From Patiria miniata (Eukaryota; Echinodermata; Asteroidea; Valvatida; Asterinidae): a DNA stretch of 64,000 bases. Position 1 is the first letter of the stretch; each line of letters opens with the position of its first letter. A program made the position numbers and the translations under genes. The notes below the pieces were generated by a model. The model made no database searches. It was given only the letters and a program-made list of their open reading frames with translations, and was not told where the DNA came from. Shown here one piece after another: positions 23,601 through 34,000 of this stretch. The stretch spans positions 20,960,898-21,024,897 of the forward strand of contig NW_024037076.1 of NCBI RefSeq assembly GCF_015706575.1, read 5' to 3'.

Positions 23601-26600
23601 ATGAAATCCCATGTCCTACACGGTCTGAAGGGGATCACATGGCAAGTCCAATTCATGATGAAACAGAATTAGAGCCAGAGGGTTCTTCTAAAGTGCCCCA
23701 CCAAGACAATGTGCAGGTGATTACTTGTGACAAGATGTACACAGAAGGTCATGGTTTAGGCAGTGATGAGATATCTGAGTGGGTGTCTCCACCAGTGGAA
23801 GACACATGCACAGTCTCTGATCAAGTCCAATCCATAACATCAACAGACCAACCAATAGAATTTCCAGATAGCCCACAGCCAGCAATTTGTCAAAGTACTA
23901 AACTTTCTGGTGAACACAAAAGGAAGAGTACTGACATCAAAGATTCTAAAAGTGATGATGACGAGCTCCAGGAACACGTATCTCTTTCATTTGATTTGAG
24001 TGAAGATGAGTCTAAGGTGCAAAGTGATGTTAAAGATGGAGAAGAAGATCCACCACAGGATCAATTGTTGGAACATGCTGGGGAAGTGAGAACTGTCTTA
24101 AATGAACATGGCTGCAGTGTACATGAAATAGAACCAAATGCAAATTATCCGGAAAATCCTACAAGTGACACTATTGGAAAAATGGATATGGAAGACATAT
24201 CAGATGGTAGTTATGACATGGCTTCACTTGATGAAGAAAATACTGACCCTCCTCAGACGGATCAAAGAGAAACTGTGGTTGATCAAGTCAAGGAGGTACA
24301 ATCAACAGGTGGTCAAAGCCATACCTGTGAATTAAAGGGCAATGTAGGTACACATCCACCTTTAGTAGCTGGGGGAAAAGACAGCAGTGATGTTATTGTG
24401 GATCTACTAAAAGAAGAAAAAAGCCCACATACTTCAAGTAGCTTACCTCCATCAGATCCCCAGGTTGACACAGCCAAAAGCTCAGTCAAGGACCAGAGGG
24501 TGGATGAAACTGCTGTTAAGTTTTCACAAGAAATCACCTCAGTGCAACATAGCAATGACACTGGCAATGACATTACAGTACTTGTCTCTGGAGACATGGT
24601 GGCAGGTTCTGACATGGATTATACAGGTGAAGTGATGGAGTCCAAAGAGCTGAATTCATCACCAGACACGGAAGTGGAGAGACAAGGGAAACCTGTCACA
24701 GTTCAGGAGCATGAACAAATGGATACAGATGCACCTGTTGTCAGTCAAATTGTTCAACAAGAACAGGCATTAGACTTTCAACCAATAGACAGTAACATAA
24801 AACATCATGTAGTAATGGACAATCAACCATTGGATTCTACAGTGGATAGTGAAGTAATCCAAAATAATCCACTAGCTGGTAACATACCAATTGAACAAGA
24901 TGCCATTAATCACAATCAACTTGTGGATCAGGATTCCATGTTAGGTAGTAAAGTATCTGCACAGAAACAACAAGTTGAAGGCAAACCAGGGAGTTCAGAA
25001 CCTGTCATACAGGCAGATCAACAGGATGCTGCAAGAGATAGTGAGGTAGTTACACAAGGCCAGTCGATTGACAGTGAATCAATGAAACAGGATCCTAATG
25101 AAGATGACCTACCAAGGAAACAGGATTCTACTGAAGAAGACCTATCAATGACACAGGTTCCTACTGAAGATGGCCTACCAATGAATCAGGATCCTACTGA
25201 AGAAGACCTACCAATGAAACAGGATCTTACTGAAGAAGACCTATCAATGAATCAGGATCCTAATGAAGATGACCTACCAATGAAACAGGATCTTACTGCA
25301 GAAGACCTATCAATGAAACAGGATCCTAATGAAGATGACCTACCAATGAAACAGGATCTTACTGCAGAAGACCTATCAATGAATCAGGATCCTAATGAAG
25401 ATGACCTATCAATGAAACAGGATTCTACTGAAGAAGACCTATCAGTGACACAGTTTCCTACTGAAGATGGCCTACCAATGATTCAGGATCCTTCTGAACA
25501 AGTCCTACCAATGAAACAGGATCTTACTGAAGAAGACCTACCAATGAAACAGGATCCTAATGGAGATCTACCAATGAAACCGGATTCTACTGAAGACCTA
25601 CCAATGAAACAGGATCCTACTGAAGAAGACCTACCAATGAAACAGGTTCCTACTGAGAAAGACCTACCAATGAAACAGGATACTAATGAAGAAGACCTAC
25701 CACTGAAACAGGATCCTATCGAAGGAGAGCTATCACTGAAACAGGATCCTATCGAAGGAGAGCTATCAATGAAACAGGATTCTACTGAAGATGAACTACC
25801 TACATGTATGACAAAGGATCCTACTGAAGAAGATCTACCAATGAAACAGGATCCTACTGAAGAAGACCAACCAATGAAACGGGATCCTAATGAAGGAGAC
25901 ATATCGATGAAACAGGATCCTACTGAAGGAGACATATCGATGGAACAGGATTCTAGTGAATATGACCTACCAATAAATCAGAATCCAGATGAAGATGACC
26001 AACTAATGACACAGAATCTTAATGCAGATCAACCAATAAAACAGGATTCAAATGAAGATGACCTACCAATACCAATGACACTAGATCCAACTGAAGATAA
26101 CCTACCAATAAAGCAGGATACTGATGAAGAAGACCTACCAATGAAACAGGATCTTACTGAAGATGACCACCCTATAAAACAGGACTCTAATGATGATCAA
26201 CCAACAAAACATGTTCCTACTGAAGAAGACCAACCAATAAAGAAAGATCCTATTGAAGATGAACAATCAGTGTCAAAGGATTCTAATAAAAATGACCTAC
26301 CAATGAAACAGGATACAAATGAAGGTCAACCAATGAAATTGAATCTTACTGAAGATGACTGGCCTATAAAACATGGCTCTAATGAAGACGACCAACCGAT
26401 GAAACAGGATCCTACTGAAGAAGACCAACCAATGAAACGGGATTCCAATGAAGAAGACGAACCAGTGAAACAGGATCCCATTAAAGAACACCAACAAATG
26501 AGAAAAAATTCTAATGAAGAACACCAACCAATGAAACAGGACCCCACTACCTCATTAGACAGTGAACAGCAAATGGACACGGAGCCTGTTCAGCAAGACC

Positions 26601-29600
26601 TTGAGAATGTGAACCATCCAGTGACACAAGATCCAGTGGTAGATAATGAACAAGTGCAACAAGATAAACCAGTAAATCAAGACAACAAAATGGATGATAA
26701 CACAATGGACTTTGGCTCACAGCCAATGGATATTCAACCAGTAAAACAGTTTCAATGTTTGGATAATGAGCCTTTGGAACAAGATCACACTGTGGCTGAT
26801 GAAGAGGTAGAACACGATCTGTCTGTTAGCAAAGGAGCAGTGGAACAAATGCATCAAATGGACTTTGATCAAGTAAAACAAGATCAGGATTCCTCAGTGG
26901 AGAGTGAACCAGTCACACAAGATCAGTTAAGTGAACTAATGAAAGAAGTGGCAAGCACTGAAGAGTCAGTGAAGCAATGTCATTCGGATAACAGTGAATC
27001 ATTGAGGTTAGATCATTTAGAAAACCTTGAAATAGAGGAGAAATTTGCAGACAGGAAAACAGTGAAACAACATGTAGTGGATATCTGTGATAATGGCAGC
27101 TCAAAAATCAGCGAAGCAGTGTATGTTGATCTCGTGACCAGTTCATCTTTTAAGCAAGATCATGTGGTTAAACACGAGTCAGATGAACAAGAGAAGTTGA
27201 CCTCAGTGGACCATGGGACAACTGATGAAGTTCACGTAGGTAGCAATGAACAATTCACACAGCAGGACACAGATATGCCAGATGATACAGAAAAGAGTGA
27301 ACCAGTGAAGAAAGATTGTTTTGCTCACATAAATCTAATGGGACAAGATGCGCAGAAAACCACTGAGCTCAAGGTACAGAGTCTCCCGGGAAAAGCTGAA
27401 ACATCAAAACAAAGTGAAGACCCACATAATCAAACAGTTGATTGTGAACCAGTGTTTGGAGATCAGCTGATTGACGGTGAAGCACTGAAAGAAGATAAGA
27501 CTGAGCTAGTGCAGGAGGATAATGTGGACAAAAGTCTTGTTTGTATGAGGCCTGATTCTTCAAGGGAAGATAGAGACTTGAGACCCTCTCAAGTAATAGA
27601 GGTGACTACCTGTATTAACAAAACTCTGTCCAGTGACCAAGATGAAGAAAGTCCTGATAAATCAAGTAGCAATATGTCTTTAGCCAAACTGGAGAACACT
27701 TTGTCATATTCAAATAACCCTTTTGATGGGTTGCATACTGTTGAAACGCAGTCACTAGAAACACAAGATGCAGATCTGGCTTCAGAAAGGACTCCTGAAC
27801 AGGACCATATCCCATCTGGAGCACTCTTAGGAATCCAAAACGTGCCAGAAAGTGAATGTTTCATGCCTCCTGAAGGTGATTCACACCACCCTGCTGCTGA
27901 CTCTGAGGCAGAAGAAAGTACTGTACCAGATACACAATGTCCCAGTGAGGGCCTGGAACACAACCTGCCTGTTTGTAGCAGTGTACAAAGATTAACAGAG
28001 AAGTCAACTTTGGTACAGGCGAATATCTCATCTGAAGCTCCCTTGGAAAACCTGGCCTCCAGCGAATCCAGATCTGAGAGTTCACCAGTAATTGTAAATG
28101 GACCACCATATGTCAATGTGGATCCTCCTGGCGAGGAACCTGCTCCTGAAACTACAAGCCAAACTGAAATGACAGCAGCTTCTGGGCAACATTCTCTTTC
28201 TGAAACTCCAAAGGAGTCTCCAAGCCCACAGGGCTCAACCCAGCACAGAGAGAGTCCCACCCCTAATGGAGTACTAGAGTCTGAGCACTTGAATGACATT
28301 CCCATGGATTCTGCAGTGGTTGAGAATCAGCCAGATAAACTGACCTATCAGGGCACCTCTAAAGGAGAGAAGCAGTCCACTTCAGATGATGAAAGGGAAA
28401 ACAGGGAGAACAAACCTCTGACAGACGAGCCACCTGTTCAAGAGATCTGCACCGTTAAGAGGGAATCAAACTTGAAAAGGGGTGTCAGTGATACTCAGAA
28501 GGCAGTATTGAGTGCAAAGGAAGCAGGATTAAAGAAGGAGAGACTGGTTCAGGAGGCTCCAACTAGAGTATTACGTGGGAATGTTCGAGCCGGTGAGTAC
28601 TATTGGCCTGAATGTTATGTTTCATCTTACTGTTGATTCTAATAGCATATTGTCATTACACTGGTTTTGGACAAAAGAAATGAATATGAATTTATACATA
28701 CATGTGTCATTGTTGTTGTCGAGTCACTTGAGTCGAGTCCAAGTCTATTTGGTTAAGTCTGAGTTTGATCTCGTGTCATTTGGTTCAAGTTCTGAGTCAT
28801 GAGTCATTTCATTTAAGTCTGAGTCACATGAACATACACATGTAAGTAAGTGACATGTAAGTGATGCACTATTGTGGGAAATATACATGTATAACAACCT
28901 CTATTTTTTGGGCAACACCACCTGGATGGTGGTGCAGTACGGTTTGTGAAGCATTGCTTAAATGTTACATTCGGAAAATGTCATTTATGTTTTTAAAAGG
29001 TAATTTTTGGTTTAAAAAAATGTGTGACTCGTGAATCACGAGTCATTAGCATCAAGGCCAAGTTATGATGGTGGAGTCCGAGTCCGAGTGTTTTGCCAAT
29101 GTGACTCGAGTCAAGGCTGAGTCACCGAAATTGCGTCCCGAGACGTCGAGTCTAAATCCTGGACTTGAGTGCTACAACACCGATAAATATCAAAAAAAGC
29201 AAAGCTAATCTGCTACAGAACTTTACAAAATTGGAAATCTCGCCCAAGAAGGCATGATACATTTCACGTTTCTTCCTGTTAGACCCGTCCACAGACTTGA
29301 CTGCTTCAATGTTCCCGCGTCATTTGGAGATTGGGGACCTAGTGTGGGGACCTATCAGGGGTTACCCATCCTGGCCGGGGAAGCTTGTCAGTGAAACGGA
29401 GGTCAGAGGTCGCTCCAGGAGGGAAGAAGGAAAGGTATGTCTGATGATGGCCTCAATGTGCTGTCATAACATACCATCGCTAAAAACACAACAATCAGTT
29501 TGTTTTAGACTTGGTTAACTGATGGTTTATTTTGATTTGCCTCAGTTTCAGAAACAAACAAAATTGTGCTTGTGGATTGAGAATGGGGCAGGGCTTGCAG

Positions 29601-31073
29601 CATTTCTCACAGCGATAACTCGTTACATGGCAAGTCTCAAGGGATGTTTTTAATTACTTGCCTAGACTGGCTTCCAAAGAATTACTGCTGTATATTTTCT
29701 GAATTTCTGCTCAGAATAAAAATAGTGCTCAATTAAAGTAGAGGAATATTGTGGGTCAAACCAAGGCCATTGAAGTTGATAGTGTGGTAAGTGTCATTCT
29801 GCTAACTCAAGTCATAAAGCAGTTGGACTCTTTTTCACATCTCTTTTCAGATGTGGGTTCGTTGGTTTGGAGATCACAGCTGCTCGCAAGTCGAGCCTGA
29901 GAAACTGAAAACTCTGTCCGAGGGGCTAGAGGCCCACCACAGTGCCAGGCAGAGCTATAGAAGGTAATGTGAGAGTAAACCAAGTTTTGTGGCTAGGGAA
30001 TACAGTGCTATCACAGGCCAGCATCTTGAAAGTTATTGCGTATTGTGGACTCTCTGTGTTTAGCCTCCCAAATTATTATTATTAAACATGTGTAAACAAA
30101 GCATAACGTTACGTCTCAGGTCTATTCCGAGTGATAATGTTGATAATATTTGTCCATTCTTACCACTACCTTTCAGCAGAGGGCGCAGGATGAACAGCAC
30201 ATTAGAGGCAGCCATCCAAGAGGCCATGAATGAACTGGACAAGAAAATGGAACAAGTAAGGACATGTACCTTGACTTATAAGTAGAACAAAGCTGCAGCC
30301 CACTCCTATCACTGTATGCATACATGATGAGGGCACTGTCTCTCTTAGACGGACAGTGATAATCATGATAATACTGAAACCTTTCTGTCCTTGCTGAGGT
30401 TTAGAAAGTTAACAGCCAAATTAGCACAGTTGATGCAAGTGATTTCCTATTAAATTTGTTCACTGGAGCACTTTGTGTGCTGTTTGTCAGTTGTCCTTTG
30501 TCCTTTGACAGAATGTGTATCAGTGTGAGTTGATGACAGAAAATAATGGCAAAGCAGCACGTCAATTCTGCAGTTTGCTCACCAGATTATTGTCATGTGC
30601 ATGCAGTGCACATTGAGTGCATTGTCTCTCTCAACATTCATAAGCAAATCCTAAGAAAAATCATAAGAAAATCATGTAACTTAGTGCATTCCCAATGTGG
30701 CACTTGTGACCCTCTGGGGTGGTTGGGGGGATGCTGCAATGGTTGGACTCAGTGTCCACTTTAAAGACTTGTCAATATAAACCCAACAATTCTGTCCCTC
30801 TAAAATACCCAACTTATGCATCAACCAAGTATTTTCTTCACTAATTTTCCCATATTGAGCGAACACAATTGTGTTCTGCAGAATGCTTCGCCCTGTTAAT
30901 ATAGATACTGTAAATATGCAAAAATCTTCGTTACTACTTTACGTTCTTTTACATTCAACCAACATATCAATCAATATTCCTGTTTGATTTCACTTTTGCA
31001 GGCAAAAGGAACCAAGTCCAAATCAGTGCCTAAGTCATCACGACCCAAAACCAGATGCAAGAGATTAAGGTGA
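11477..31073 (+). CDS. MBD5: MBD5/6 orthologue, MBD and PWWP chromatin protein
   Basis: Seven coding exons (11477-11604, 12297-12592, 20616-28592, 29283-29434, 29851-29963, 30177-30255, 31002-31073) join in frame to about 2938 residues. Human MBD5 is roughly half that. Residues about 25-105 form the MBD with the MBD5/6 hallmark GTCKCGLECPL. In mammals this MBD does not read methyl-CpG but binds the BAP1-ASXL PR-DUB deubiquitinase. A Q/H-rich stretch follows (about 215-255). The conserved motif FPASSLLSAAARAQLAKQ lies near 481. A long acidic minisatellite spans about 1630-2120. The PWWP domain (IGDLVWG ... PSWPGKL ... WVRWFGDH) is at about 2812-2875, followed by VEPEKLKTLSEGLEA and a basic tail ending KRLR. 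Both ends match human MBD5, so this is a single pre-duplication gene. The symbol reflects closest architecture; MBD6 lacks the PWWP. An additional upstream coding exon is not excluded. Confidence 0.92.
12297..12592 (+). CDS. MBD5: MBD5/6 exon 2, second half of MBD
   Basis: Acceptor CACACACAG, donor AAAG/GTGAAT. Encodes PSGHLLHCAEDLQRYLL, GTCKCGLECPL and VFNFNP. The Cys pattern (CKCGLEC) is diagnostic of the MBD5/6 branch of MBD proteins. The exon ends in phase 1 and is followed by an 8-kb intron. Confidence 0.92.
12968..13332. mobile_element. Inverted-repeat element, AGGCCAAAAAA ends
   Basis: 365 bp with ends AGGCCAAAAAAAAA, then GGTCTCTGGTCAG inside; the right end mirrors this as CTGACCAGAGACC ... 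TTTTGGCCT. The interior shares GGTGCGGCAATAGAGGGCGC with the larger related unit at 39817-42559. It is non-coding. Confidence 0.75.
13693..13865. repeat. Degenerate GACTCGAGTC-type repeat array
   Basis: Repeated variants of GAGTTGAGTCGAGTC in both orientations over about 170 bp. Related tracts occur at 28718-28822 and 29022-29165 in another intron of the same gene. They are probably ends or interiors of one family of DNA elements. Confidence 0.6.
14330..15690. mobile_element. piggyBac-like MITE copy (b), split by palindrome
   Basis: Starts TTAAACCCTATCC, continues with the family blocks CTTTGCTAGGGTCCATCC and GGAGGGGTGACCACTGCCTC, and is interrupted at 14501 by the CAGGGTGAGT palindromic unit. 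After 15508 it continues with later family blocks (GACCTTGACACAATGCAAC). Its right end is eroded. Confidence 0.6.
14501..15508. mobile_element. Palindromic element, CAGGGTGAGTAAAAAA ends, rearranged
   Basis: Left end CAGGGTGAGTAAAAAAG at 14501 after TA. There are two right-end copies: CTCACCCTG/TA at 15369 and again at 15508. Between them is an inverted duplicate of the host MITE arm (15376-15480 mirrors about 14375-14495). The arms 14501-14710 and 15130-15369 are nearly identical inverted copies. TA next to the ends suggests a Tc1/mariner-type target. The extra inverted arm implies a rearrangement after insertion. Confidence 0.75.
15747..16014. mobile_element. Small inverted-repeat element, AAAGTTCTGCTT ends
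   Basis: Ends AGGCCC ... AAAGTTCTGCTTCCG and, inverted, CGAAAGCAGAACTTTTTTTGGGCCT. Repeated GGGTAGG motifs lie inside. A decayed partial copy is at about 305-380. Confidence 0.65.
16997..17526. mobile_element. MITE with TTTAAAGGGAA ends
   Basis: 530 bp. Ends: TTTAAAGGGAAGATACAAC on the left and TTTAAAGGGAATGTACAAC (reverse complement) on the right, 17 of 19 identical. The interior shares AAGCATCCTGTAAA and following blocks with the element at 32045-32413, so the two belong to one superfamily. Confidence 0.75.
17155..17182. repeat. Perfect 28-nt palindrome
   Basis: CCAACGCTGGTCGG is followed directly by its reverse complement with no loop, inside the MITE of 16997-17526. It is GC-rich in an AT-rich element. 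Confidence 0.9.
17646..17919. mobile_element. piggyBac-like MITE copy (d), short
   Basis: 274 bp from TTAA (17646) with AACCCTAACCC to GGTGGTTAGGGTTAA (17919). The interior is built from repeated TGAATCC(A/G)(T/C)CAAAATCC motifs. TTAA is present at both ends. Confidence 0.72.
18173..18386. mobile_element. Fold-back element, CTGAGAACAT ends
   Basis: About 210 bp. CTGAGAACAT and AGACCATTCCAAACCT on the left are mirrored by AGGTTTGGAATGGTCT and ATGTTCTCAG on the right. Confidence 0.65.
19875..19909. repeat. Perfect 15-bp hairpin
   Basis: GGATGACTGCAATAT, a 5-nt loop, then the exact reverse complement. Part of the arm recurs again at about 19919-19932 (TTATTGCAGTTGTCCGG). Confidence 0.75.
20616..28592 (+). 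CDS. MBD5: MBD5/6 giant exon 3 (7977 bp)
   Basis: Acceptor TGTGTTACAG, donor GCCG/GTGAGT. It encodes residues about 142-2801 without a stop. Sequence upstream of 20616 that happens to be open is intron: the phase-1 junction from exon 2 gives GSKRSRSKSKPERAVDF. In order, the exon carries a basic start, a Gln/His-rich block (20775-20930), the FPASSLLSAAA motif (21632-21685), low-complexity Ser/Thr/Pro regions, Gln/Met/His-rich blocks (22340-22900), a compact charged module (22999-23205), a long acidic region, the minisatellite (25078-26550) and a Ser/Glu-rich tail. Most of it should be disordered. Confidence 0.92.
21632..21685 (+). other. Conserved MBD5/6 linear motif FPASSLLSAAARAQLA
   Basis: Encodes FPASSLLSAAARAQLAKQ within an otherwise poorly conserved exon, preceded by NMTLQQIFKQSLEGSA. 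From memory, human MBD5 has an almost identical segment (FPASSLLSAAAKAQLA) after PLNQIL. A short helical or docking motif is the natural reading, but its partner is not known to me. Confidence 0.75.
22999..23205 (+). other. Compact charged module in giant exon
   Basis: Encodes DIDDEEPKDAAYWVKAA ... VKKVKDILAMTRSLQKH ... VEAIFQAVLDSASGGMKVII, the only long stretch of exon 3 with regular hydrophobic spacing and few low-complexity residues. It could be a small helical fold. I do not recognise a family. Confidence 0.4.
25078..26550 (+). repeat. Coding minisatellite, 33-bp acidic units
   Basis: About 45 tandem copies of a 33-bp unit encoding variants of MKQDPTEEDLP (Met, Lys, Gln-Asp, then three to five acidic residues). 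Nearly every unit keeps the ATGAAACAGGATCC core. Unit length is mostly 33 bp, with in-frame 27-, 30- and 36-bp variants, and the frame is never broken. Looser, older-looking versions of a QD-x-x-xEPV pattern flank it (about 24700-25070 and 26570-27000). It looks like recent unequal-crossover expansion of a pre-existing acidic repeat. Confidence 0.95.
28718..28822. repeat. Degenerate GAGTC repeat in MBD5/6 intron 3, left
   Basis: TCGAGTCACTTGAGTCGAGTC-like tract. With 29022-29165, which has the same motif and opposite bias, it may form the eroded ends of one element inside intron 3. Confidence 0.5.
29022..29165. repeat. Degenerate GAGTC repeat in MBD5/6 intron 3, right
   Basis: Variants of GTGACTCGAGTC over about 140 bp, related to 13693-13865 and 28718-28822. 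Confidence 0.5.
29283..29434 (+). CDS. MBD5: MBD5/6 exon 4, first part of PWWP domain
   Basis: Acceptor TCCTGTTAG, donor AAG/GTATGT. Encodes DPSTDLTASMFPRHLEIGD, then LVWGPIRGYPSWPGKLVSE. The PWWP signature appears as PSWP. PWWP domains bind DNA and methylated histone H3 tails. Confidence 0.92.
29851..29963 (+). CDS. MBD5: MBD5/6 exon 5, second part of PWWP domain
   Basis: Acceptor CTCTTTTCAG, donor AG/GTAATG. Encodes MWVRWFGDHSCSQVEPEKL followed by KTLSEGLEAHH. The WVxWFG strand and VEPEKLKTLxEGLEA helix match human MBD5 closely. Confidence 0.92.
30177..30255 (+). CDS. MBD5: MBD5/6 exon 6, tandem NAGNAG acceptor
   Basis: TTTCAGCAG/A offers two acceptors three bases apart, so the exon may start at 30177 (adding a Ser) or at 30180. 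Encodes RGRRMNSTLEAAIQEAMNE and LDKKMEQ, matching the LEAAIxEAMSELDK helix of human MBD5. Donor CAA/GTAAGG. Confidence 0.85.
31002..31073 (+). CDS. MBD5: MBD5/6 exon 7, basic C-terminus and stop
   Basis: Acceptor TTTTGCAG. Encodes the Lys/Arg-rich AKGTKSKSVPKSSRPKTRCK followed by RLR and TGA (31071-31073). A basic tail also ends the human protein. Confidence 0.85.
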   Translation, partial: AKGTKSKSVPKSSRPKTRCKRLR

Positions 31074-34000
31074 TCCTGTCTGTGTATGATATTTATTGTT
31101 ATTTAGTTATATCTTCAATAACTTAAGTTTGATCAAGTAAAGCAAAGAATATGTACATGTATATATATTTATATAACAAGGATATTAATTAAACATGTGA
31201 AAGGGCAAAATAAGGTAATCTATTACCGGCAGTTTTTGCTTCTGGGGTGTGTCAAAACTTGTAATGTCTTGGAACACCGCCTATCCAACTTGGAAACACG
31301 CTGTTTCCTCTGAGAACAAGAGCATTCAGAAGCCTGGTGCTCTTAAAAGTCTGGTCTGTCTCTGGCATATAAAATGCGTTAAGAACATGGCCCGTTTTTC
31401 ATTTTAAAAAAATGCCTTGTTCCCAAAAGAGTTGGTTATAATAGAACAGGCATATTTGGAAATTTAAGGCATCTTAAAAACAGAGCTTTGCATCAATAGT
31501 GCACATATCTTTTCAAAACTTTTTAGGCTACAAAATAGCACTGATATTTTGACAATGTACCATAACTTTCACATCAGAATAACAGTAGTTTTGACATTTG
31601 TAAACGATGATAGACAATTTTATAAATCTTTGTTTTCAAGAAAAGATGGTAAAACAAATACGAAAAATTCGACCTTTGACATTAGAAGAGGACTACCTTT
31701 CATTACAGTCTTATTGCTGGTTTACAAGCAATGGTTATTGCAAGTGATTTTTACTTTATTTGACTCTTAAAATATATATGTTTTTTCAATGTTCAAACAT
31801 CTTAACCTGAATCCATTGATATAGTGTCCATGTTACATTCTCAATCAAGTTTTCCTGGAAATATTCTGAAAATGTCCGAACGCTTTGAAACATTTTAAAG
31901 CAATCAGAAAAGTCTCTCAAACAAAACGATAACAAATTTGTCAGATACTCAATCTGACAAATGGTCAATATACAAATGTAATGATGTATAATCATCTGCT
32001 CAATCTTTGCTTGTACTGTAAGTTATTCAATGTAGAGTTACCTATTAAAGGTAATGGACACTATATGCAAATATTTAAAAAGGAAACTGTCAAAATATTG
32101 TAAAATATCCTGATTGATTGTAAGTAGATAATAGGATCAAGCATCCTGTAAAATTGTTGCGCCTAATATGCTGTCATTTTTCGGGAAAAGAGGAATAACA
32201 TGTACCATCATTTGCTCGAGATGGTAAGGACCAAACCATCACGCTTTCAGTGGAAACTATATGCTTTGCGTTGAGCAAAAACGAAGATGCATTTTCACAG
32301 TTTTTCAAAGAGTATAATATCTACAGGTCAGTTTTTTAATATTCTACTTCAGATTTATTGTATTGCAAATGGTGTTAGCTTAGAATGCCATGTTTTGTGT
32401 CCATTACCTTTAATACAAACTCTCTTACAACAAAACTCTGGTGCTTATGTGGATATACCAAACATTTGAGTAGGTCCGACAGAGTTCGCATTAACATGTG
32501 TTGACTAAATAATAAGTACATTTGACTCTGCACACAATAACGCCTTCAACATCGACAAAGAAAGAGTCAGGCAGACTCTCGACTCCTATTAACACTGTAG
32601 GCAAGGAATGTGCGTGAAATTACATGAATCGTCTGTACTTCAAACAATAGGTGCATAAACAAATGAACAAGTGCGCACACACAGCATGTCTATGCTGAGT
32701 CAGAATTGCCCAACTGGGCATTTGCCGCCCGGATCCTTTTTCAGCTCAGTTTGTTTTAAAATCTTTTCATATATCTAATTTATTCCTCTCTTTTTTTTTA
32801 AATTCACATAATTTTGGCAGTTTATTTTTGTGAATAAGTAATCATGCACCATCATCAAAATGGTGTATAATTTTGTATGTAAATAAAAGTTATCGTGGTG
32901 GGGATTTTGTTCAATTATTTGCTATTTGCAAGATACATTTCTGAAAATGTTAATTCGTTGCAGTGTTTTTAAATTTTTGGTTTTTGTTTGTTTTTTTGGT
33001 TTTGGTTTTTATTTACTTTCAGTTCCCCAGTGCAATAGAATATCAAATTTAGAAACACAAGTATGTTTAAATCAGTGTGGAATTGCTTCAAACAAGAGTA
33101 GAATCATGTTTTGTAAGAAAGGATATACATTGCACAGTCCAGGGTCGTGTAATTATAGCCTATTCTTGTAGTAAGGTTGCCATACCATTGGACTCTCATT
33201 AGTTTATATTATCCAGTAGGAGTGACATCAAGTAGATGTCTTACTGCAAAGCTTTGAGGGAAGGATTGCTCACTGGAACAAGAACTTCAGATCACTTCTT
33301 TGTAGGCATCTTAAGAGGCAAATAATTTAATCATAGGGAAAATGCGACAAATGACTGTGTGCCCGTGATGCTGGACAACTGCATTGCTTATGCTATGTTT
33401 TTATCATGCCAGGCTAGTACATGTATATTGATTTCAGTCCAAGTTACGTTCGTATTTAAATAAAACAGTTGCCAAATGTTAGATATGAATGTTCTAGTTC
33501 TTAAACTTTTTCAAAACAATAATCAGTTAAATCTTGACACGTTTTTACATGATTTATGAGCCGTACTTTTGCTTAAGGAATTAAGCTTGTGCTAAGTTTG
33601 TTGTAATTGTTATGTTGTTGCTTTCCAAAATGTTTAATTATCTTTTTGGTGCTAGTGATTTGCGATGGTCATATGTTGTTTTTTTCCCGAAAGTGAATAT
33701 TCTAATAATCTTTCATCGGCTGTACCAAACATAATTTCTGTTTTTGCAATTCAAAAGAAATATCCCTTTTATGTTTTATGTTTCTCTTTTTTCTGTTTTG
33801 ATCTTTATTATTTTTCCATAAATTTGTAAAAGCTTTATATGTTGCATGATCTATTTAAACGTTGAAGTAGTTAATAGTTTATTTCCATTTCCCAAAGATA
33901 TTTATCATGATCCAGCACCATTATTTTAGCAGACTTGATTCACGGACTAATTTAAATTTATCCGGGTTGTTGCTTGGCCCACCAGAACTTTTCTAGGACC

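Noticed and set aside
27589..28305. 238-residue minus-strand frame opposite the MBD5/6 exon
   Set aside because: Antisense shadow of a long coding exon; Ser/Cys/Gly-rich with no motif.
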